Below, in pieces: positions 51,718 through 60,342 of a stretch of 64,000 nt of DNA (positions are counted from its first letter, which is position 1; each line of letters opens with the position of its first letter). Position numbers and translations under genes: made by a program. The stretch lies in contig JAATFB010000067.1 in the NCBI GenBank assembly GCA_015655415.1, positions 1 to 64,000 on the forward strand, written 5' to 3'. The stretch is from Actinomycetales bacterium. Its GTDB lineage: Bacteria > Actinomycetota > Actinomycetes > Actinomycetales > Microbacteriaceae. Below the pieces are notes generated by a model. It saw only the letters and a program-made list of their open reading frames with translations. It searched no databases and had not been told where the DNA came from.

Positions 51718-52481
51718 ACGGGACCACGCAGACGGAGCCGCCAGCCCAAGTCGGCAGCTGGGTGATCATCGCCGCCACCAGCGGCACCGTCCTGATCGGG
51801 CTCGGCGCATTCCTGCTCAGCTTCACCGCTTTGGCGGATCTCGCTCGCCGCTCCGGGATCACGGCCGGGCTGGCGTGGATCTGGCCACTCATCGTCGACG
51901 GCGTGATCGTCGTCGCCACCATCTCGGTGGTCGCGCTCTCCCGCCACGGCAAGGGCGCGACCCGTTACGCCTGGCTGCTGCTCGCCGGCGGGGCGGCCGT
52001 CTCGGTGAGTGCGAACATCACGCACGCGGCCGTCACCGCCTCCACCCAGGTGCCGAGCGTGCTTGGCGCGATGGTCGCCAGCATCCCGCCGATCGTGTTG
52101 CTGGCGATCACTCACCTGACGGTGTTGCTGACGCGGTACCGAAAAGCGCCGACAGGAAGTCCCCCGATCGGCCAGCCGCGCACGCGTCCGCCCGCACACC
52201 AGGCCGCCGGCGCTGTGCTGCCGGCTCAGACGCCAAGGCCGCTGGAGGCAGCGCCCCTCGGGGTCAAGACACCAGCTGTACATGACCGCGGTGGAGGCAA
52301 GGAGGCGCGCGCGAAAGCGCGCGAGCTACACGCCCAGGGCCGATCCAATCGGAGTATCGCCGCCGAGCTCGGTGTGCATCCTTCGACCGTCGGGCGGTGG
52401 CTCGGTCATGACCGGTCGAAGGACTATGCCAAGGAATCAACCCGAGACAGTGCCGAGGAGGACACCGATGACACCGAGTGA
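51714..52481 (+). CDS. DUF2637 membrane protein with C-terminal HTH (SpdB-like)
   Basis: The protein has 255 residues. Four hydrophobic segments (about 15-130: WVIIAATSGTVLIGLGAFLL, IWPLIVDGVIVVATISVVAL, YAWLLLAGGAAVSVSANITH, IPPIVLLAITHLTVLL) make the DUF2637 unit, related to Streptomyces spread proteins. A proline-rich linker follows, then a helix-turn-helix (KARELHAQGRSNRSIAAELG, then VHPSTVGRWL). A membrane-anchored DNA-binding protein of this kind may tether the element's DNA near the transfer apparatus. The start GTG overlaps the ArdC stop; the end overlaps the next gene by 14 bp. Confidence 0.85.
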   Translation: MNGTTQTEPPAQVGSWVIIAATSGTVLIGLGAFLLSFTALADLARRSGITAGLAWIWPLIVDGVIVVATISVVALSRHGKGATRYAWLLLAGGAAVSVSANITHAAVTASTQVPSVLGAMVASIPPIVLLAITHLTVLLTRYRKAPTGSPPIGQPRTRPPAHQAAGAVLPAQTPRPLEAAPLGVKTPAVHDRGGGKEARAKARELHAQGRSNRSIAAELGVHPSTVGRWLGHDRSKDYAKESTRDSAEEDTDDTE

Positions 52482-52857
52482 GGACAGGGCACAGCCCGTC
52501 GAGTCTGAACACGCGAACCTCTCGCCGGAGGTGACACGCGACGGAGGCGACACCGGTCGCGAGCTCGCGCGCCACCGCGACCCGTCGCTGAAGGAGCGTC
52601 AGCGACGGGAGAACCTCCTTGAGCAGGTGCGAAGCCGCCGAATGGTGCGGTGGGTTCCGGCGTCGGAGGTGCTCCGTGGGGTGGGCAGCCGGGCAGCTGA
52701 GCGGATGCTCGAGACCGTGGATCGGCGCCGGGCCGCCATCGAGCGGACACAGTCTGATCGCGCGGCCGCTGACTGGCGCCGCCGGCTCGGGACGAGCATG
52801 CCTTTGCGTGGCGCAGGGGCGGCACCCAGCAGGACCGCGGTAGGCATCGACCGCTGA
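52468..52857 (+). CDS. Small charged conserved element protein, unknown
   Basis: The protein has 129 residues. The ATG at 52468 overlaps the DUF2637 gene, so it is coupled to it. It is rich in Arg and Glu (RDPSLKERQRRENLLEQVRS) with a central segment RRMVRWVPASEVLRGVGSRA and a coil-like helix. I recognise no family. The position in the ArdC/DUF2637 operon suggests an accessory DNA-transfer or maintenance role. Confidence 0.6.
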   Translation: MTPSEDRAQPVESEHANLSPEVTRDGGDTGRELARHRDPSLKERQRRENLLEQVRSRRMVRWVPASEVLRGVGSRAAERMLETVDRRRAAIERTQSDRAAADWRRRLGTSMPLRGAGAAPSRTAVGIDR

Positions 52858-53049
52858 GCCCTGCTCTAGGGTGTGCTCGCAATCAGTGGTCTAGCAGCAC
52901 CTGGCTCGCTGGTGGGCCGCTCCGTAGTTTCTAGAAGTATGTGTGCATCGGTTGGGAGACGCGCGGGGGCGGTGATTTGATCCGCGTCACCCCCGTCCGA
53001 TGCTCATCGCTGCCTCGCCGTCGCGCACGCTGTCTGTGCGGTGCTGGTG

Positions 53050-54024
53050 ATGGCGCAGCGAGGCGCGCCGCGCGTCGGGTCGGGGATGGGTGAGGTCGAC
53101 GATTCGCTCGCGATTGTCACCAGCTGGGGTGTTCCCGCCGTCGCCATCGAGATGGTCCGAACTCGCCCGACGATGCGCACGATCTTTTCTCACGCGAAGA
53201 TCGTCGGAGTGATGAGCGGGAGCGTCATGATTACCACCTCCATGGGCACCGCCACTTTGGCAGCCGGTGACGTGCTGGTTCTCGGCTCAGGCAGGTGGTG
53301 TTCGCAGAGGCCACTGCGGCCCGTGCGGACGTGGACCATTCACATCGACGAGGACTTCCTGCGGAGCTGCACCTGTTGGGCGTTGCCGGCAGCTAGTCGG
53401 CTGCGTCCCGGCACGCATCCGAGCGAGTGGGATGGCAGCATGCGGGTCCATCATCCCGGCACCACCACCTTGCAGCGCATTGAACCGATCATGCGGCAGA
53501 TGAGCGTGGCAGTCGAAACGGGCAATGCTGATATCGCGAGAAGCATCGTCCTGCGCCACTTCGCCGCCGCGGTGGAACTGATGATCCCGGCGCTGCTGGC
53601 CGGTGACGACGAAACCGACGAGGGCGCGAGCACACGGCAACCTGTCGTGGGGCGGCTGTCTGTTCCCGCTCCTCGCGCTGAGGCAGTCCAGGCAGCGGAA
53701 CTACTGAAACAGCGGCTGCGAGAGCCGTGGACCGTGGCGCGGCTGGCCGCCGAGGTCTCCATGTCCGCCTCCCACCTGCCGCGCCTGTTCCGGCGGGCAT
53801 TCGGAATACCACCGATCCGGTACCTCAACGAGCTACGGCTGACCGCTTTCGTGGGGTTGATCGAGGAGACCGACCTGCCGTTAGCGTTGGCAGCGAGCAA
53901 AGTAGGCTGGCGCGATTCGCGAGTTGCCGCCGCGCGATTCCGCCGCCGATTCGGTCTGTCCCCATCCGACTACCGGAAAAGCCCCCACCGCGCCCAGGAG
54001 ATCGAACCCTGCCTGGAGCTGTGA
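53050..54024 (+). CDS. AraC-family transcriptional regulator
   Basis: The protein has 324 residues. The C-terminal AraC DNA-binding domain has both HTH units: LREPWTVARLAAEVSMSASH, LPRLFRRAFGIPPIRYLNEL, RLTAFVGLIEETDLPLALAA and RFRRRFGLSPSDYRK. The N-terminal part (about 20-150) is cupin-like (TTSMGTATLAAGDVLVLGSG), as in AraC_binding_2 proteins. The ATG at 53050 is preferred to a GTG at 53041, but the start is uncertain. Its position inside the conjugation module suggests that it regulates transfer genes. Confidence 0.85.
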   Translation: MAQRGAPRVGSGMGEVDDSLAIVTSWGVPAVAIEMVRTRPTMRTIFSHAKIVGVMSGSVMITTSMGTATLAAGDVLVLGSGRWCSQRPLRPVRTWTIHIDEDFLRSCTCWALPAASRLRPGTHPSEWDGSMRVHHPGTTTLQRIEPIMRQMSVAVETGNADIARSIVLRHFAAAVELMIPALLAGDDETDEGASTRQPVVGRLSVPAPRAEAVQAAELLKQRLREPWTVARLAAEVSMSASHLPRLFRRAFGIPPIRYLNELRLTAFVGLIEETDLPLALAASKVGWRDSRVAAARFRRRFGLSPSDYRKSPHRAQEIEPCLEL

Positions 54025-54545
54025 CCGGTCAGAGCACCTGCCGGTGCGCCAAGACGACCGGATAATGCGGCGCGCCAGCCTACCTCGGGAACGTTCCTAG
54101 CCTCGACCAGAGCCCTACTGATAGGCAGGTGTGATCGTCGGAGCAGTGCCTGAGTGGCCAGGGCCGTGTGCTGAGCAGGGACACAGGGTCTCGCCTGGCG
54201 GCGAGAGCGAGACCGACGAGGCATATGTGAACACGGCGGCCGTCGAGATCAGGAACCGACACCGGCACCCTCCGCGGCTGTGCGCGTGGCAGGGCGCGGC
54301 GCGCGGCGGTAGATCCCGCGGACGGTGAGGCGAGCCAGTGACCGGAACACCTCGCCGCGCCCCTCGGCCGATGCGGACCACTGTCCGGCTGTCTTCGACT
54401 CTTCCCGTGACTCTCCGTCCGTAGTCGGACGCATGGTCGACCTGTTCGGCGGATCGATCCCTCGTCGGCTCTCCATCGTGCCGGTGTACGAGCTGTAGGG
54501 GCGCGGCGACGTACCTGATCGTCCACAGACGCGAGGGAGTCGCCC
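54025..54545. other. Non-coding stretch with hairpins; possible regulatory or oriT region
   Basis: I find no supported gene in these 520 bp. TCTCGCC-TGGC-GGCGAGA (54189-54206) is a perfect 7-bp hairpin, and GTCCG-TAGT-CGGAC (about 54417-54430) is another. The stretch precedes the second helical protein/ParB-like pair, so a promoter and possibly an origin-like or parS-like region are expected here. Nothing decisive marks an oriT. Confidence 0.4.
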
Positions 54546-55373
54546 ATGACACGAACACCGAACCCAGTTCCACCCGATCGACATACCTCGGAAGACGTCG
54601 ACTACACCACCAGCGACGGACTCCGGCGGGTGCTGAACACGCTCGCTTCCGGCGGCGAGCAGGCGTGGCGGACATCGCCCCTGCTGACGCCGCTGCTGGC
54701 GTTCATCGTCGAGAAGTACACGCCGTTGGCGCACGCCTGGCACCGTGAGCCGGGCGACGTGATGTATGACGCGTACCGGGCGCTGCGGGCCCCGGGGACC
54801 GCCCGCGCCCGTGACCCGTGGGCGATCGTCACCCGCGCTGTCGAACTTGGGCTGGCCGGCGAGGTACACGGCGAGCGGCTGATGACCTCTCCTGACAAGG
54901 CTCGCCGCCCGTCCAAGCGGCCCGACTCCGCACCGATCAGGTCGGGCGAATACGAAGAGTTCTTCTACGGGGTGCTCGCCATCGGCGATGCGGAGAGCGG
55001 CCGTGAACGCGAGGAACGTACCGGGAGCGGGCTGGTGCGCACGACGAGCCTGTTCCTGGTGATGACCGGCTGGTCGCCGCGGATCGTGGAGGCCGCGGTC
55101 ATCTACGTCGTCGAACGCCTGGCGTCGTTGTCGTCTGCCGAATCGGCCCTGGACGTGCTACGCAAGGATGAGGCGATCCGGCTGCGGCTTGGTCTGTCCT
55201 CGCGGTCCTGGGCGGGGCTGGTGCGGGTCCTGCTCGGCAACCCGCGTGCTCGCGACCGCGGCCGGTACGGGGTGCTGGCCCACGTCGTGCTCGGTGCGCA
55301 GGTGCGAGAACTGCTGTTCGATGACGCGCTCACGGCGATGTCCCGCCGGGCATCTGAGCGGAGCCGGCGATGA
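54546..55373 (+). CDS. Mobile-element helical protein paired with ParB-like gene, copy 2
   Basis: The protein has 275 residues. It is homologous to the 284-residue protein at 6922-7776: ARDPWAIVTRAVELGLAGE, VAIYVVERLASLSSAESALD-like helix, ALDVLRKDEAIRLRLGLSSR, SWAGLVRVLLGN, VLAHVVLGAQVRELLFDDAL. Biochemical function is unknown; such proteins are found mainly in actinobacterial conjugative elements just before a ParB-like and a prim-pol gene, as here. The stop overlaps the start of the ParB-like gene by four bases. Confidence 0.75.
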   Translation: MTRTPNPVPPDRHTSEDVDYTTSDGLRRVLNTLASGGEQAWRTSPLLTPLLAFIVEKYTPLAHAWHREPGDVMYDAYRALRAPGTARARDPWAIVTRAVELGLAGEVHGERLMTSPDKARRPSKRPDSAPIRSGEYEEFFYGVLAIGDAESGREREERTGSGLVRTTSLFLVMTGWSPRIVEAAVIYVVERLASLSSAESALDVLRKDEAIRLRLGLSSRSWAGLVRVLLGNPRARDRGRYGVLAHVVLGAQVRELLFDDALTAMSRRASERSRR

Positions 55374-56425
55374 GCAGCCGCGGCCACCTCGTTCTGGAGC
55401 ACCCGATCGACCAGATCGCCGACCCACACCTGTACCGGTCGGAGCTGGGCGACCTGAGCGAGCTGCGGGCATCGATCGAACGGCTCGGACTGCTCACCCC
55501 GATCACGATCAGCATCGACTACGTCCTCATCTCGGGGCGGCGACGCCTCGCGGTGATGCGTGAACTCGGGCGAACGCGGGTGCCCGTGTGGATCGCCGCC
55601 GGAGTCTCGGACGAGCTGCGCACGCTGCTGGCGATCAAGGACGAGAACACGCTGCGCAAGAACCTCACGCCCACCGAGCAAGCCGCGCTCTACGCGGAGC
55701 TCAAGAGCCTCCTGGCCGAGGAGAACGCCCGCAAGCAGCGCGCCACCCGCTTCGGCGCGACCCCGGACGGCGACGCCCGCACCGATCAAGGTGACGGTGG
55801 TGGGGAATCCCAACCACCGCACCGGCGCAAGTCCCGGGTGCAGGCGGCCGAAGCCGTCACGGGGCGCGACTCGTCCCAACAACTCGAAGAGATCCTGGAA
55901 CTCCAGCGGCTGGCGAGCGACGAGGAACAGGACTCGCGAGTGCGTGAGGCCGCCGCCGATGCGGTGATCGGCGTGGACGCCGACAAGAAGGTGCACGGCC
56001 GCTACCTGGACGTGAAGAACCTGGAAGCCCGTCTGTGGCTGGAACGCATCGCGGATGACCCCGAGCGACCGCAGATCATCCGCGAGTCCGCCGCCGCGGA
56101 GGCCCAGACCCTGCGTGGGATCGCGCACCGCGCCGAACGCGCCCGCGAGGCTGCGCGCGGCACGGCTCACATCGCCAAGCTGCTGCAGACTCCAGCCAGC
56201 GCGCTGGCCGATGCCCACACGAGCGTGCGAGTACGAGAGCGGTTCGCCTGCGAGCGCGCGGCGGCCATGGTCTGTCGGCAACCAGGATGGTGGACCGGGC
56301 AGGACCCCGAGGTGATCGGACGCCACGCCACCGATCAGGAGTGGGACCTCATCAGCTCGCACCTGGAGGGCGCGGCGGCATTCCTCGCCGCAGCCCAGGA
56401 AGCACGCCGGGCCACCCACGCATGA
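55370..56425 (+). CDS. ParB/Spo0J-like N-terminal domain protein, copy 2
   Basis: The protein has 351 residues. SIERLGLLTPITISIDYVLI, then SGRRRLAVMRELGRTRVPVW is the ParB signature; LLAIKDENTLRKNLTPTEQA parallels LLAEQDENVLHKPLTPLEAT of copy 1. The C-terminal part has helices with Arg/Glu-rich coils. It overlaps the helical protein upstream and the prim-pol gene downstream by ATGA, so the three form one translationally coupled operon, presumably for replication or maintenance of the element. Confidence 0.85.
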   Translation: MSSRGHLVLEHPIDQIADPHLYRSELGDLSELRASIERLGLLTPITISIDYVLISGRRRLAVMRELGRTRVPVWIAAGVSDELRTLLAIKDENTLRKNLTPTEQAALYAELKSLLAEENARKQRATRFGATPDGDARTDQGDGGGESQPPHRRKSRVQAAEAVTGRDSSQQLEEILELQRLASDEEQDSRVREAAADAVIGVDADKKVHGRYLDVKNLEARLWLERIADDPERPQIIRESAAAEAQTLRGIAHRAERAREAARGTAHIAKLLQTPASALADAHTSVRVRERFACERAAAMVCRQPGWWTGQDPEVIGRHATDQEWDLISSHLEGAAAFLAAAQEARRATHA

Positions 56426-57306
56426 GTACGGCGAAGGCCGATTCCATCGGTGCCCTGATCCTCGCCACGCAGCGCCTGCCGGCACCCGCCGCGGCTGCGG
56501 CATGGGCGCAAGCCGGGCATCCGGTCTTCCCGTGTGTACCCGGTGGCAAGGCGCCGTTGACCGCGCATGGCTTCCGCGACGCGACGACCGAGCTACGCCG
56601 GGTGGCCCAGTGGTGGCGACGCTGGCCCGAGGCGAACATTGGACTGCCGACCGGCGACGCGGTCGACGTGGTTGACGTCGACGAACGCCGCACCGGCTCC
56701 GGGTTCACCGCTTTGACCGAAGCGCGCAGGGCTGGGCTTCTGGGTGGCTGGGTCGCCGCGGTGCGTACCCCGCATCAGGGGCTGCACCTCTACTACCCGG
56801 CGCAAGGAGACGCCGCATCGTGGTCGCTCGCCGCGGCGCACGTCGACTTCCGCGGCGCCGGCGGCTACATCCTCATCCCACCGTCCGTGGTGGCCGACGA
56901 CACCGGTGTTCGCCGCTACCTGCTGGGCGCGTACCGGCGTTCCGGGCATCCCGTCGACAGCGTGCGGCTCCGGGCATTCCTTCACCCGCCAACCCTGTTT
57001 CCGGCTCGACCCGGCCGACCTGTGCCCGGAGCCGGCCACATCGAGCGGATCACCGCCTGGCTGGCCGGGCAATCCGAGGGCAACCGGAACCAGGCCCTGT
57101 TCTGGGCGGGCTGTCGCCTCGCCGAGCACGGGGTCGCACTCAGCGACGCGCTCGGCGCGCTGACGCCGGCGGCGACGGCGGCCGGCCTCAGCGGCCGGGA
57201 AATCAACCGCACCCTGCGCTCGGCCTACCGCACCGCCACGCCGCGCCTGCCAACGATCACCACGCCGCTCGACGCCCCGGGACGAGACGGCGGGACCTCG
57301 CGGTAG
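56422..57306 (+). CDS. Bifunctional primase/polymerase (prim-pol) N-terminal domain protein
   Basis: The protein has 294 residues. The prim-pol fold shows AGHPVFPCVPGGKAPLTAHG, NIGLPTGDAVDVVDVDERRT with catalytic D-x-D, TPHQGLHLYYPA, and VDFRGAGGYILIPPSVV. A C-terminal helical segment (GNRNQALFWAGCRLAEHGVA) matches the primase C-terminal 2-like region. No helicase domain is fused, so it probably works with a host or element helicase. It would prime replication or complementary-strand synthesis of the transferred element. Confidence 0.88.
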   Translation: MSTAKADSIGALILATQRLPAPAAAAAWAQAGHPVFPCVPGGKAPLTAHGFRDATTELRRVAQWWRRWPEANIGLPTGDAVDVVDVDERRTGSGFTALTEARRAGLLGGWVAAVRTPHQGLHLYYPAQGDAASWSLAAAHVDFRGAGGYILIPPSVVADDTGVRRYLLGAYRRSGHPVDSVRLRAFLHPPTLFPARPGRPVPGAGHIERITAWLAGQSEGNRNQALFWAGCRLAEHGVALSDALGALTPAATAAGLSGREINRTLRSAYRTATPRLPTITTPLDAPGRDGGTSR

Positions 57307-57369
57307 CGGCGCGGACCCAGGTCCGCACCTGCCTGATGACGCACCCACCGTATCGAAAGGCCCCTCACC

Positions 57370-58056
57370 GTGACCACCGAGCAGCCCTCCCACCGCAGAC
57401 TCCTCATTCTCCTCTTCGCCGGCGGCCTCGCCCTGCTCCTGCTCGTCGGCATCGGCGTCTACGGCCTGCTGCGCGGACCGGGCAGCGAACCAGCCGACCC
57501 AACACAGCCCACGGCATCCTCTACCTCCGCTGCGCCGGCGCCGTCCGCACCCGCGACGACGGGACCTGAGGCGATACCGGCCATCTCGGACCCGGAGACG
57601 TTCGCCCGACAGGTCGCCTCCGCACTGTTCACCTGGGATACCACGGGGGGCCACGAACCGGCCGACTACGCCCAGGTGCTCTCCGACGTGGCGAGCGACG
57701 CCGAGGCCGATGCCCTGGCCGCCGATGTGCGCTCCTACCTGCCCTCCACAGAGGCGTGGGCCCAGTTGCGCCAGTACCAGACACGCCAGTGGTTGACCAT
57801 CGACGAGGTGGTCGTGCCGCAGGCGTGGACGACCGCACTGGCGCAGGCCGCCCCGGGCCAGCTGCCGGACGGTGCGGGCGCCTACACGATCACCGGCACC
57901 CGGCACCGCGCGGGCATCTGGGGCGCCGAACCCGTCGAGACCTCCCGGCCGGTCACGTTCACGGTGTTCATCGCCTGCACGGCACCGGAACCGGAAGCTG
58001 CCGACGACCTGTGCCGGCTGATTCGGCTGTCCGAACTCGACAACGCCCTGCGCTGA
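57370..58056 (+). CDS. Single-pass conjugation accessory protein
   Basis: The protein has 228 residues. One TM segment near the N-terminus (LLILLFAGGLALLLLVGIGV) is followed by a Pro/Ala/Thr linker and an extracytoplasmic domain (SDPETFARQVASALFTWDTT; YQTRQWLTIDEVVVPQAW). The shape, with a TM helix, linker and NTF2-like C-terminal region, is that of TcpC/VirB8-type proteins in Gram-positive transfer systems. It immediately precedes the M23 protein gene. No finer function can be read. Confidence 0.7.
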   Translation: MTTEQPSHRRLLILLFAGGLALLLLVGIGVYGLLRGPGSEPADPTQPTASSTSAAPAPSAPATTGPEAIPAISDPETFARQVASALFTWDTTGGHEPADYAQVLSDVASDAEADALAADVRSYLPSTEAWAQLRQYQTRQWLTIDEVVVPQAWTTALAQAAPGQLPDGAGAYTITGTRHRAGIWGAEPVETSRPVTFTVFIACTAPEPEAADDLCRLIRLSELDNALR

Positions 58057-58059
58057 CGG

Positions 58060-59703
58060 GTGGTGATCGCGGTGGTGAAGAAGCTGCTCGCCCTGGCCGT
58101 CGCCCTGGTGTTCTTTGGCCCCTCGGCCGGGCTGGTCGGCGTCGGAGTATTGATGAACCCGGCCGCGGCTGCGGCCGCGACCTGCGCGTCTTCGTCGTCG
58201 TTGACGATCGGCGCCATCCCCGACTCGCTGACTGCGACCACGAAGAACGGGGAGACGATCACCCTGAACAAGACTCAGCTCACCCACGCCGCCACCATCG
58301 CCACCATCGGCGGGCAGACCCCCGGCGTCGGCCGGCCCGGCGTGGTCGTCGCCCTGATGGCGGCCCTGACGGAGTCGACGCTGCGGATGCTCGCCAACAC
58401 CAGCGCCTACCCCGAATCCGGCAATCTCCCGAACGACGGCAACGGGTCCGATCACGACTCGCTCGGCCTGTTCCAGATGCGGCCAGCCTCCGGGTGGGGC
58501 ACGGTCGCCGAGCTCATGGACCCGTCCTACCAAGCCAGGGCCTTCTTCGGTGGCCAGAGCGGACCGAACTACCCCTCCCCGCGCGGCCTGCTCGACATTC
58601 CCGGCTGGCAGCAGATGGACCCCGGCGCAGCCGCCCAGGCGGTCGAGGTGTCGGCCTACCCGGACCGATACCAGAACTACCAGAGCGTCGCCGAGGCGAT
58701 CCTGACCGCCCTCACCGCCCGCCCGGCGGGCAGCGGGGACGGTTCGGGTGAGACGCCCGTGGTGCCGGAGACCAGCCGGATTGTGTTCCCGCTGCCCGAG
58801 GGAACCTGGGTGCACACCAGCCCGTTCGGGTGGCGCACCGACCCGTTCACCGGCGAGCGGGCCTTGCACTCGGGCAGCGACTTCGCCGCCGCGGACGGCA
58901 CCGCGATCCTCACCGTCGCAGACGGGCTCGTGGTGTGCGCCGACTACAGCGACTCCGGTGGCGGCACTATCGTCATCGAGCACACCGTCGCCGGCCAGGC
59001 CGTCGCCTCCACCTACCGGCACATGTGGGAGACCGGCATCCACGTTGCCACAGGCGAAACCGTCACCGCCGGGCAACACATCGGCGACGTCGGCAGCTCG
59101 GGCCGGTCCACCGGCCCGCACCTGCACCTGGAGATCCGGCCCGGCGGCCAGGATCAGGAGCCCGTCGACGCGGACGCCTGGCTCACCGACCATCAGGCCA
59201 CGGGCGTCGGCGACAGTCAGGTGCCCCAGTCGGGGTGCGCGGCGGGCCTGGACGCCGCAGTGCCGGCACCGTTCACCGGAGCCGACCCCGACATGCTGGT
59301 GGACGACCCGACCACATCGGGGCGGATCACCGCCCGGATGGCGCACCTGTTCACCCAGTCCAAGGCGGCGTTCCCCGACAGCGGCTGGGCGTGCTGGTCG
59401 CCGCGGCCCGGCACCGCCTCCGAGCATCCGCTCGGGCGGGCGTGCGACGTGACCAACGGCAACCGGATCGGGCAGGCCGCCACCGGCGGCTCACTAGAAA
59501 CCGGATGGGCGATGACGAACTGGCTCCAGGCCAACGCCGACGCCCTCGGCGTGGAGTACCTGATCTGGCAAGGCAAGGTCTGGTCACTAGCCCGTTCCGA
59601 CGCCGGCTGGCGTCCCTACAACGGCGGCGGGATGCACGACCCGGCCAGCATCACCGGCGGCCACTACGACCACGTGCACATCACTGTCCGGGAAGGGGCG
59701 TGA
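58060..59703 (+). CDS. Secreted peptidoglycan hydrolase with M23 peptidase domain
   Basis: The protein has 547 residues. The N-terminal membrane/signal segment (LLALAVALVFFGPSAGLVGV) is followed by a lysozyme-like/resuscitation region (TESTLRMLANTSAYPESGNL, then DSLGLFQMRPASGWGT). An M23 endopeptidase domain follows (LHSGSDFAAADGTAIL and TGPHLHLEIRPGG, zinc ligands H, D, H), and a C-terminal domain (SGWACWSPRPGTASEHPLGR, then ACDVTNGNR ... HYDHVHIT) resembles VldE/ARB_07466-like tails. It would open the cell wall for the conjugation channel. The GTG start is used; the stop overlaps the next GTG. Confidence 0.9.
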   Translation: MVIAVVKKLLALAVALVFFGPSAGLVGVGVLMNPAAAAAATCASSSSLTIGAIPDSLTATTKNGETITLNKTQLTHAATIATIGGQTPGVGRPGVVVALMAALTESTLRMLANTSAYPESGNLPNDGNGSDHDSLGLFQMRPASGWGTVAELMDPSYQARAFFGGQSGPNYPSPRGLLDIPGWQQMDPGAAAQAVEVSAYPDRYQNYQSVAEAILTALTARPAGSGDGSGETPVVPETSRIVFPLPEGTWVHTSPFGWRTDPFTGERALHSGSDFAAADGTAILTVADGLVVCADYSDSGGGTIVIEHTVAGQAVASTYRHMWETGIHVATGETVTAGQHIGDVGSSGRSTGPHLHLEIRPGGQDQEPVDADAWLTDHQATGVGDSQVPQSGCAAGLDAAVPAPFTGADPDMLVDDPTTSGRITARMAHLFTQSKAAFPDSGWACWSPRPGTASEHPLGRACDVTNGNRIGQAATGGSLETGWAMTNWLQANADALGVEYLIWQGKVWSLARSDAGWRPYNGGGMHDPASITGGHYDHVHITVREGA

Positions 59704-59975
59704 CCACGATGGACGTGTTCCCCGACTTCAGCGGCGTCGGCGGCGCCAGCGATCTGCGAGCCATCGTCGGCGCGTTGCTCATGTTCGTGCTCATCATCGC
59801 CGTGCTCATGGTGATCGTCTGCGCCATCGTGTGGGCGATCGCCTCGGCGAACGGCAACTACCACGCCGCGACCCGGGCCCGCTCCGGCCTGTGGGTTGCC
59901 CTCGGCGCAGCTGTCCTGGCCGGGGCCGCAGTCGCGTGGTTGAACTTCCTCCTCGACATCGGCACTCATCTGTAG
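59700..59975 (+). CDS. DUF6112-family small membrane protein, copy 1
   Basis: The protein has 91 residues. MDVFPDFSGVGGASDLRAIV, then a long TM (LLMFVLIIAVLMVIVCAIVW) and a second TM (GLWVALGAAVLAGAAVAWLN) match the DUF6112 family of actinobacterial conjugation modules. The GTG at 59700 overlaps the preceding stop; an ATG at 59709 is an alternative. It is probably a membrane subunit of the transfer channel. Confidence 0.85.
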   Translation: MTTMDVFPDFSGVGGASDLRAIVGALLMFVLIIAVLMVIVCAIVWAIASANGNYHAATRARSGLWVALGAAVLAGAAVAWLNFLLDIGTHL

Positions 59976-60047
59976 CCGACCCCGTCCAGGAGACCGCGAG
60001 CGCACCTGAGAGTCGAGAAGCCATCTCGACCCATCAAGGAGCACATC

Positions 60048-60317
60048 GTGATCGACATCGACCCGAACTCGTCGGGACTTCCCGGCATCGAACAGCTACG
60101 CGTCATCGTCGGCGCCGTCATGACCGTCGGACTGATCCTCAGTGTCCTGGCCCTGATCGTCTCGGCGGTCGTGTGGGGCTTCGGCGCCAACAGCAGCAAC
60201 CCCCATCTGGCGTCGCGGGGCAAGACCGGGGTGCTGGTTTCCTGCGGCGCGGCGATTCTGTGCGGGGCCGCCGTCACGCTGATCAACTTCTTCTGGGGCG
60301 TCGGGCAGGCCGTATGA
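60048..60317 (+). CDS. DUF6112-family small membrane protein, copy 2
   Basis: The protein has 89 residues. It has the same plan as copy 1: a DxxxSGLPGIEQLRVIVGA start, TM1 LILSVLALIVSAVVWGFGAN and TM2 VLVSCGAAILCGAAVTLINF. The N-x-x-N/H-x-A-x-R-x-x-x-G loop between the TMs is conserved in both. The GTG at 60048 follows AGGAG. Two adjacent paralogues may form a heteromeric membrane component. Confidence 0.85.
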   Translation: MIDIDPNSSGLPGIEQLRVIVGAVMTVGLILSVLALIVSAVVWGFGANSSNPHLASRGKTGVLVSCGAAILCGAAVTLINFFWGVGQAV

Positions 60318-60342
60318 ATCCCCAGGCAGCACCGGGCTGGGG

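Noticed and set aside
54189-54206. Hairpin considered as oriT
   Set aside because: The stem is only 7 bp, no nic-site consensus is recognisable, and the MobF relaxase gene is 36 kb away; the evidence is too thin to call an origin of transfer.
56593-59427. 944-codon minus-strand open frame opposite the prim-pol and M23 genes
   Set aside because: It is a shadow of the plus-strand genes with low-complexity Gly/Arg/Val composition and no domain; the plus-strand genes have clear families.
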